Source: Bacteroidota bacterium
Lineage (GTDB): Bacteria; Bacteroidota; Bacteroidia; Chitinophagales; Chitinophagaceae
Assembly: GCA_023423405.1 (NCBI GenBank)
Contig: JAFAFR010000050.1
Location: 186,001 to 250,000 of the forward strand
Direction: 5' to 3'
Length of the DNA stretch: 64,000 bases
Shown here: positions 58,431-64,000 of the stretch, piece by piece
Numbering within the stretch: position 1 is the stretch's first letter
Layout: the number at the start of each line of letters is the position of its first letter
Notes under the pieces: model-generated
Seen by the model: only the letters and a program-made list of their open reading frames with translations
Told to the model about the DNA's origin: nothing
Databases searched by the model: none
Program-made: the position numbers and the translations under genes

Positions 58431-59537
58431 TTATACGAACGGAATATTGCGTTGGATGATGCCCCCGCCGATCACATCATCTCCTTCATAAAATACCGCA
58501 CTCTGGCCGGGCGCGATGCCTTTGACGGCTTCGTAAAAATGCACCCGTACGCCATTGCCGGCAGCATGCAAGGTAGATAAAGTTCCCTTGTCTTTGTAAC
58601 GGATCTTGGTGAAGGCTTCCATGCCTTCGGTGATGCCGTCGTATTTCATCCAGTTGATCTTGTCCACCTGCATTTCCGAACGGTTGAGGTCTTCCTCTTC
58701 TCCCAGCATAACGGTATTTGTATCGGGATCGATATGGGTCACATACACGGGTTTGCCGAAAGTGACATCGAGCCCCTTGCGCTGGCCGATGGTATAAAAG
58801 GGATAGCCTTTGTGTTTGCCCAGGATATTACCGTGCTTGTCCACGAAGGAACCACCCATTACTTTTTCTTCCAGTCCCACCACTTTCTTTTTCAGGAAGC
58901 CGCGGTAATCGTTATCGGGCACAAAACAGATTTCGTAGCTCTCGGCTTTTTTGGCCAGTTCGGGATAACCGAATTCCAGGGCCATTTGCCGGATCTCTGT
59001 TTTGCGGTATTTGCCCAGGGGCAGGAGGGTGCGGCTCAGGAGGTCCTGCTGCAATCCCCACAGCACATAGCTCTGGTCTTTTGTTTCGTCCACCCCTTTG
59101 GAAACATAGTAGCGGCCGTTGCTGTGGTGGTTGATGATACCGTAGTGGCCGGTGGCGATAAAGTCGCAGCCCAGGGCATCGGCCCTTTTGAGCAGGGCGC
59201 GCCATTTGATATGGGTATTGCACATGACGCAGGGGTTGGGCGTGCGGCCTGCGAGGTATTCGTCCACGAAGTTTTCGATCACGAAATCGCCGAACTCGTC
59301 GCGGATGTCGAGCACAAAATGGGGGAAGCCGTGTTGTACGGCCGCCATGCGGGCGTCGTTGAAGGAGTCGAGGTTGCAGCAGCCGGTTTCCTTTTTGCTG
59401 GAACCGGAGCTGGCATAGTCCCATGTTTTCATGGTAATGCCCACCACTTCATATCCTTCCTGGTGTAACATCAGGGCGGTGACCGTGCTGTCGATCCCGC
59501 CGCTCATGGCAACCAGTACTTTCCCTTTTTGGCTCAT
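58431..59537 (-). CDS. mnmA: tRNA-specific 2-thiouridylase MnmA
   Basis: A 368-residue enzyme that adds sulfur to U34 of tRNA-Lys, -Glu and -Gln. PP-loop VAMSGGIDSTVTALML, catalytic Cys in TPNPCVMCNTHIKW and second Cys in YEICFVPDNDYRGFL. I chose the ATG at 59537; a perfect -7 box (59556-59563) lies just upstream and inside a longer frame that reaches 59618. Length is typical. Confidence 0.94.
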   Translation of the reverse strand: MSQKGKVLVAMSGGIDSTVTALMLHQEGYEVVGITMKTWDYASSGSSKKETGCCNLDSFNDARMAAVQHGFPHFVLDIRDEFGDFVIENFVDEYLAGRTPNPCVMCNTHIKWRALLKRADALGCDFIATGHYGIINHHSNGRYYVSKGVDETKDQSYVLWGLQQDLLSRTLLPLGKYRKTEIRQMALEFGYPELAKKAESYEICFVPDNDYRGFLKKKVVGLEEKVMGGSFVDKHGNILGKHKGYPFYTIGQRKGLDVTFGKPVYVTHIDPDTNTVMLGEEEDLNRSEMQVDKINWMKYDGITEGMEAFTKIRYKDKGTLSTLHAAGNGVRVHFYEAVKGIAPGQSAVFYEGDDVIGGGIIQRNIPFV

Positions 59538-59555
59538 TTTTTTTGATTCAGTCGG

Positions 59556-59563
59556 CAAATATA
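59556..59563 (-). promoter_or_regulatory. -7 box before mnmA
   Basis: Minus strand TATATTTG (59563-59556), a perfect TAnnTTTG, 18 bases before the mnmA ATG. The nearest TTTG is 29 bases further and too far for a standard -33. Confidence 0.5.
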
Positions 59564-59702
59564 CGAAATTCCGGGCCGGGTACTTGTATATACAAACGGT
59601 TATGGCAAAGTTATACACAGGGTGAAAGAACGGTGGCGGTGGCCGGGCAGGGCGGCGTATATTGCCGGTAATTATTGAGGATCAACCGTAAAAATTAACC
59701 AT

Positions 59703-60131
59703 ATGATAAAGCTTCAGGTGATCGGCAATCTGGGTAAGGATTGCGTAACCAACAATGTGAATGGGCGAACTGTGATGAATTTCACCGTGGCGCATACCGA
59801 GCGCTTCCGTGATGCTTCGGGCAACCAGCAGGAGCGTACCACCTGGGTGGAATGTGCATATTGGTCGGACCGTACGGCCGTGGCGCCCTATCTCAAAAAG
59901 GGAACGCAGGTATACGTGGAAGGTACACCCGAAGTGAGGACCTATCCCAAGAACGACGGCAGCACGGGTGCTTCCCTCACGCTGCGGGTACAGTCGGTGC
60001 AACTGCTGGGCTCGCGGACGGAAGGTGGTAACCCCGGGGGATATGCGCCGCAGGCGTCGCAGGGTAGTTACAGCAGTCCGGCTTCTGCGTCAATGGCAGC
60101 AGATCCGGCCGCAGATGATCTGCCGTTTTGA
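59703..60131 (+). CDS. Single-stranded DNA-binding protein
   Basis: A 142-residue SSB. OB-fold N-terminal part (VIGNLGKDCVTNNVNGRTVM, then NFTVAHTERF, WVECAYWSDRTAVAPYLKKG, VYVEGTPEVRTY), a Gly/Ser/Gln-rich linker (about 100-130) and the acidic tip AADDLPF that binds partner proteins. It coats ssDNA during replication and repair. The window may contain only one of several SSB copies in such genomes. It stands between mnmA (divergent) and the Ldh gene. Confidence 0.92.
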   Translation: MIKLQVIGNLGKDCVTNNVNGRTVMNFTVAHTERFRDASGNQQERTTWVECAYWSDRTAVAPYLKKGTQVYVEGTPEVRTYPKNDGSTGASLTLRVQSVQLLGSRTEGGNPGGYAPQASQGSYSSPASASMAADPAADDLPF

Positions 60132-60187
60132 TGAGATCCTTTTGCTTTCAGTAATGCCGGCGACGGAAAACATCTTTTCTTTGCGCC

Positions 60188-61267
60188 ATGCCAACACAAA
60201 TTTTTTCTTACGGTCAACTGCATGATTTTACGCTGGCGGTTTTCCGTGCCATGGGTTGTCCCGAAGAACAGGCAGCTACTGCCGCTTCCGTTTTATTACA
60301 GGCCGATCTCCGGGGCGTCGATTCACATGGCATTGCCCGCCTCAGCGGTTATATCCGCCTGTGGCAGGCGGGTCGTGTAAATGCAGCGCCGGTTTGTAGG
60401 ATCGTGCATGAATCGCCCTCTACGGCTGTGGTAGACGGCGACAGCGGGCTGGGGCTGGTAGTGGCGCCCTATGCCATGCGCGTGGCCATTGACAAGGCCC
60501 GGCTGGCAGGCACCGGTTGGGTGAGTGTGCAGAACAGCAATCATTATGGTATTGCTGCTGCGCATGCCATGATGGCCCTGGAATCCGATATGATCGGTAT
60601 CAGCATGACCAATGCGAGCGCATTGGTGGCGCCTACTTTTTCGGTAGAGCGGCTGCTGGGAACCAATCCCATTTGTGTGGCGATACCGGCTGGTGAAGAA
60701 CCACCATTTGTGGCCGACATGGCTACTACTACGGCGGCCAACGGAAAGCTGGAAATTTTGCAACGAAAAAAAGAAGCGGCCCCCGAAGGTTGGATCCAGG
60801 ATGCGGAAGGCAATAGTACCACCGATGCACATGCGCTGAAAACAGGCGGGGCGCTGTTGCCACTGGGTGGCGACCGCGAGCATGGAAGCCATAAGGGATA
60901 TGCATTGGGCGCCATCGTGGATATTTTTTCTGCCGTATTAAGCGGGGCCAATTATGGGCCCTGGGTGCCGCCTTTTCCGGCTTATGTGCCCATGCCCTCA
61001 GGCATGCCGGGAAAAGGGATCGGTCATTTCTTTGGCGCCATGCGCATCGATGCTTTCCGCGAAGCGGCTGCTTTCAAGGCCGATATGGATCAATGGATCA
61101 GGCGGTTCCGTTCGGCCAAAACCGTGCCCGGCGCAGCTTCTGTGCTGATCCCCGGCGACCCGGAACGGGACATGGAAGTCCTGCGCCGCGAAGAAGGCAT
61201 ACCACTGCTGCCCGCCGTAGTGGAAGATCTCCAGTCCATCGCACAAAGCTTCTCCATTCCGCTCTGA
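60188..61267 (+). CDS. Ldh-family NAD(P)-dependent oxidoreductase (malate/L-lactate/ureidoglycolate dehydrogenase type)
   Basis: A 359-residue member of the family unrelated to classic MDH/LDH. Seen: RGVDSHGIARLSGYIRLW, VQNSNHYGIAAAHAMMAL (His in the active site), SMTNASALVAPTFSVERLLG, TNPICVAIPAG and GHFFGAMRID. It oxidises a 2-hydroxyacid with NAD(P); the exact substrate is not readable. A -7-like TTTCTTTG (60176-60183, one mismatch) ends 4 bases before the ATG. The aspartate kinase gene follows after a 36-base gap. Confidence 0.88.
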   Translation: MPTQIFSYGQLHDFTLAVFRAMGCPEEQAATAASVLLQADLRGVDSHGIARLSGYIRLWQAGRVNAAPVCRIVHESPSTAVVDGDSGLGLVVAPYAMRVAIDKARLAGTGWVSVQNSNHYGIAAAHAMMALESDMIGISMTNASALVAPTFSVERLLGTNPICVAIPAGEEPPFVADMATTTAANGKLEILQRKKEAAPEGWIQDAEGNSTTDAHALKTGGALLPLGGDREHGSHKGYALGAIVDIFSAVLSGANYGPWVPPFPAYVPMPSGMPGKGIGHFFGAMRIDAFREAAAFKADMDQWIRRFRSAKTVPGAASVLIPGDPERDMEVLRREEGIPLLPAVVEDLQSIAQSFSIPL

Positions 61268-61303
61268 ATGGCGTACATTAGCAGCCGCAAAAAAAGATCT
61301 TCG

Positions 61304-62626
61304 ATGAAAGTCATGAAATTCGGCGGCACTTCCGTTGGAAAACCGGAAAGAATGCACCAGGTTGCCCAACTGATCACGCGCGACAATGAGCCTAAAATTG
61401 TGGTGCTGAGCGCACTCAGCGGCACTACCAATACCCTTGTGAGCATTGGCGAAGCATTGGCAAAAAGTGATAAAGCTGCAGCCCAGCAAATCATTGATAA
61501 GCTGGAAGCGCACTACCACGATTTCATTACGTCACTGCTGCATAAAGAGGAGATCCGCAAGAAAGCAAACGCTGTTATCAGCGAACATTTCGAATTCCTG
61601 AACATCATCACGAAGATCTCCTTCAACGAAGCGCTGAATAAGGACATCCTGGCACAGGGCGAGTTGATGAGCACCAAACTCTTTTCTCTCTACCTCGAAG
61701 AAAAAGGCATTCCGCATGCGCTGATCCCCGCGCTGGAGTTCATGAGCATCGACGCCAACGACGAGCCCCAGGTAAGCGTTATCCGCCAGAAGCTGCTGCC
61801 CGTGCTGGCGGCGCACGAAGGCACCCATCTTTTCATTACGCAGGGATACATTTGCCGCAACAGCCGCGGTGAAGTGGACAACCTCAAACGCGGGGGCAGC
61901 GACTACACCGCTTCGCTGGTGGCAGCGGCGGCGCGCGCCAGCGTTTGCGAAATCTGGACCGATATCGACGGCATGCACAACAACGATCCCAGGGTGGTTG
62001 GAAAAACCGTACCTGTGGAGCAACTGAGTTTTGAAGAAGCGGCGGAGCTGGCTTATTTCGGCGCCAAGATCCTGCACCCCACTTGTATATGGCCGGCGCA
62101 ACTGGAAAAGGTTCCGGTGAAGCTGCTGAACACCATGCAGCCCGAAGCAGCGGGGACTGTTATCACCCAGGAAGCAGGATCGGTAGGGGTGAAGGCCATT
62201 GCCGCAAAAGATGGCATTATCGCCATCAATATCAAGAGCAGCCGCATGCTGCTGGCTTATGGCTTCCTCCGCAAAGTGTTTGAGGTATTCGAGAAATACC
62301 GCACGCCCATCGATATGATCACTACGTCTGAAGTGGCCGTAAGTGTTACGATCGATAACGATGCTTTCCTCGATGTCATCATTCGCGAACTGGAACCCTT
62401 CGGAACCGTGGAAGTGGATAAGAACCAGAGCATCGTGAGCATTGTAGGAAACGATATTGCACAAACGCAGGACATCCTCAGCCGTTTGTTCACCGCCCTG
62501 AAACCGGTCCCGGTGCGCATGGTGAGCTACGGTGGCAGCAAACACAACGTGTCGCTGCTGATCCCTTCGGAGGAAAAACTGAATACGCTGAAACTGCTGA
62601 ACAAGGGCCTGTTCGGCCTGGACTAA
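61304..62626 (+). CDS. lysC: Aspartate kinase (monofunctional)
   Basis: A 440-residue aspartokinase making aspartyl-phosphate for lysine, threonine and methionine synthesis. Visible: VMKFGGTSVGKPERM at the N-terminus, LAQGELMSTKLF, GYICRNSRGEVDNLKRGGSD, CEIWTDIDGMHNNDPRVVG and two ACT domains at the end (about 300-440, with TTSEVAVSVTIDNDAF). No homoserine dehydrogenase is fused, unlike ThrA/MetL. ATG at 61304 preferred to 61268, since MKVMKFGG is the usual opening. Convergent with the esterase gene. Confidence 0.9.
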   Translation: MKVMKFGGTSVGKPERMHQVAQLITRDNEPKIVVLSALSGTTNTLVSIGEALAKSDKAAAQQIIDKLEAHYHDFITSLLHKEEIRKKANAVISEHFEFLNIITKISFNEALNKDILAQGELMSTKLFSLYLEEKGIPHALIPALEFMSIDANDEPQVSVIRQKLLPVLAAHEGTHLFITQGYICRNSRGEVDNLKRGGSDYTASLVAAAARASVCEIWTDIDGMHNNDPRVVGKTVPVEQLSFEEAAELAYFGAKILHPTCIWPAQLEKVPVKLLNTMQPEAAGTVITQEAGSVGVKAIAAKDGIIAINIKSSRMLLAYGFLRKVFEVFEKYRTPIDMITTSEVAVSVTIDNDAFLDVIIRELEPFGTVEVDKNQSIVSIVGNDIAQTQDILSRLFTALKPVPVRMVSYGGSKHNVSLLIPSEEKLNTLKLLNKGLFGLD

Positions 62627-62630
62627 GCGG

Positions 62631-63560
62631 TTATCTTTTTTGCAGGATCAGGTCCATCCGGAACATCCATTCTTTCACGTATTTCATCCAGTCCACATCG
62701 CTGGTGGGATTGTGCAGGCCAAATCCATGGCCTCCTTTTTCGTAGAGATACATGTCGTGTTTGACTTTGTTCTTATCGAGGGCCTCAACAAACATCAGCG
62801 TATTCTCCACGTTTACACCCTTGTCGTCTTTGGCATGTACAAGGAATATGGGTGGTGTTTTTTTGGTCACCTGGGTCTCGAGCGAAAAATAGCGCAGGGT
62901 CTTGGGATCGGGTTCCTTACCGAGCAGCTTCTCACGGCTGCCCTTATGCGCATATTCGCCGGTGAAAGTGATCACGGGATAACAGAGTATGGCGAAATCG
63001 GGGCGCAGCGAGGTTTTGAGCGGGTTGGCAATTTTCGGATCATCAAAATGCACGGCGGCCGATCCGGCCAGGTGGCCGCCGGCGCTGAATCCCATGATGC
63101 CTACCTGCCTGGGATCGATCTGCCATTGTTTGGCCCTTTCCCTTACGAGCTGGATGGCGCGCTGGGCGTCCTGCAGCGGGCCGATGGTTTTGTCGGCCAT
63201 GGTTTCGTCTGAGGGTAACCGGTATTTAAGCACGAAGGCGGTGACGCCCCATTCGGTGAACACTTTGGCCACATCCGATCCTTCATGGCTGGCGGCTTCC
63301 ACCCAATATCCGCCACCCGGACAAATGATCACAGCGGTGCCGTTCGATTTGCCGGCTGGCGGCAGGTATACCGTGAGGGTGGGCACCGTGATATTGGAAA
63401 TGATCAGCCGGCCGTTTCCCTGTGTTTCCGTTTTTTCGGTTAGGGATGAGGGTTTGCTGTTGGGGATGGAATCGGCGGGATACAGGGGAATGATCTCCTG
63501 GCTCCTGGCGGTCAGGATGGCGAACATGCACAATAGCGTTGAAAAGAAGAAGGATTTCAT
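62631..63560 (-). CDS. Secreted alpha/beta-hydrolase (acetylxylan esterase-like)
   Basis: A 309-residue exported hydrolase (signal peptide about 1-20, ending ILTARSQ). HGGG-like ICPGGGYW oxyanion loop, nucleophile Ser in MGFSAGGHLAGS (GxSxG), later Asp in VHAKDDKGVN and His in GGHGFGLHNP. This is the layout of BD-FAE-type esterases that remove acetyl or feruloyl groups from plant polysaccharides. No polysaccharide-utilisation genes are adjacent, so the substrate is open. It ends 4 bases after lysC's stop, convergently. Confidence 0.85.
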   Translation of the reverse strand: MKSFFFSTLLCMFAILTARSQEIIPLYPADSIPNSKPSSLTEKTETQGNGRLIISNITVPTLTVYLPPAGKSNGTAVIICPGGGYWVEAASHEGSDVAKVFTEWGVTAFVLKYRLPSDETMADKTIGPLQDAQRAIQLVRERAKQWQIDPRQVGIMGFSAGGHLAGSAAVHFDDPKIANPLKTSLRPDFAILCYPVITFTGEYAHKGSREKLLGKEPDPKTLRYFSLETQVTKKTPPIFLVHAKDDKGVNVENTLMFVEALDKNKVKHDMYLYEKGGHGFGLHNPTSDVDWMKYVKEWMFRMDLILQKR

Positions 63561-63615
63561 GTAGCTGGATTAGCTCCTGAAAGTAGCAAATATTTGGAGA
63601 GCGGGCTGTAAGACG

Positions 63616-63647
63616 ATAAAAAAAAGCCGCTCCTCTGGTGGAGCGGC
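63616..63647 (-). terminator. Terminator after queA
   Basis: Minus strand GCCGCTCC-ACCAGA-GGAGCGGC followed by a run of at least eight T. It lies about 60 bases beyond the queA stop; 63561-63708 shows no gene. Confidence 0.88.
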
Positions 63648-63708
63648 CGCTTAAAATTCCGAAAGAGTTGTGCGCTTTCAACGGCGCTGTTTCTTTACAG
63701 GACCAGTC

Positions 63709-64000
63709 TTATATGACCAGCATGGCATCGCCATAGCTGAAGAAACGGTATTTGTCCTTGATGGCTTTTTTATAAGCTTCCATGGCCAGGTCATAACCGG
63801 CAAAAGCGCAGGTCATGATCAGCAGGCTGGTCTTGGGCAGGTGGAAATTGGTGACCAGCGCATCGGCAATGGAAAACTGGTAAGGCGGATGAATGAAATG
63901 GTTGGTCCATCCTTCCGAAGGCTTGAGCAGTTTTTCTGCCGTAAAGGAAGATTCGATGGCGCGCATGGTGGTGGTGCCAATGGAACAGATGCGGTGACCT
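63709..64000 (-). CDS. queA: S-adenosylmethionine:tRNA ribosyltransferase-isomerase QueA, C-terminal part
   Basis: The last 96 residues of QueA, which transfers and rearranges the ribosyl group of SAM onto preQ1-34 to give epoxyqueuosine, after Tgt. The frame runs off the right edge (GHRICSIGTTTMRAIESS). Visible: TNHFIHPPYQFSIADALVTN, FHLPKTSLLIM and YRFFSYGDAMLVI, the conserved end of the family. tgt lies at 19230-20369, so the two queuosine genes are far apart. A strong terminator follows. Confidence 0.93.
   Translation of the reverse strand, partial: GHRICSIGTTTMRAIESSFTAEKLLKPSEGWTNHFIHPPYQFSIADALVTNFHLPKTSLLIMTCAFAGYDLAMEAYKKAIKDKYRFFSYGDAMLVI

Overview
The window is a gene-dense stretch (about 60 protein genes, one tRNA) of a Bacteroidota chromosome, most likely from the Chitinophagia/Chitinophagaceae. 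I infer this from several things seen together: promoters with the Bacteroidota -33 TTTG / -7 TAnnTTTG pattern, few Shine-Dalgarno sites, a secreted protein with a type IX-style C-terminal domain, a head-GIN lipoprotein, and ligase-associated repair genes (DEXH helicase, PdeM). Most genes are moderately GC-rich; the stretch just after tRNA-Ala is visibly more AT-rich. Both window edges cut a gene: fabI on the left and queA on the right.

Layout. 1-4.9 kb: fabI 3' end, a DUF2795 gene, two solitary LolD/MacB-type ATPases, a cobalamin adenosyltransferase, gatC, trpS and a deoxynucleoside kinase. 4.9-8.5 kb: a compact peptide-export locus made of a double-glycine precursor (65 aa), a GC-rich hairpin, an HlyD-like adaptor and a C39-peptidase ABC exporter. 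8.5-23.6 kb: housekeeping genes (DUF922 protease-like, pckA, pepP, pssA, purS, rsmI, a PepSY-like protein, M1 peptidase, orphan response regulator, rsmG, glycosyltransferase 2, tgt, an LptF/G permease, citrate synthase, YceI). 23.6-24.8 kb: tRNA-Ala(GGC) followed by a broken toxin remnant and a small immunity-like gene. 24.8-29.5 kb: a tetR-tolC-emrA-emrB tripartite efflux operon with a palindromic operator. 29.7-33.2 kb: secreted surface proteins, including what looks like one domain split over two adjacent genes. 33.3-40.7 kb: membrane hydrolase, YtxH, cardiolipin synthase, TauE/SafE, DUF6728, lpxB, surE and a self-cleaving-type XRE-S24 regulator. 40.8-45.4 kb: HDAC-like deacetylase, PdeM and DEXH helicase. 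45.5-64 kb: a periplasmic binding protein, guaA, GIN lipoprotein, M14 peptidase, rpsT, odhA-odhB-RsmB-like, mnmA, ssb, Ldh, lysC, an esterase and queA.

Best candidate for an undescribed system: the 4.9-8.5 kb peptide locus. The precursor has a clear LS-x-x-E-M...GG leader and a cysteine-free 44-residue core. There is no modification enzyme and no obvious immunity gene. A strong hairpin separates precursor from transporter, and the exporter has an unusual nucleotide-binding domain in which the Q-loop Gln appears to be replaced. Second candidates are the tRNA-linked toxin remnant with an apparently intact orphan immunity gene, and the split fibronectin-like domain at 31.98-33.15 kb.

All family assignments come from reading motifs in the translated sequence; no database search was run.
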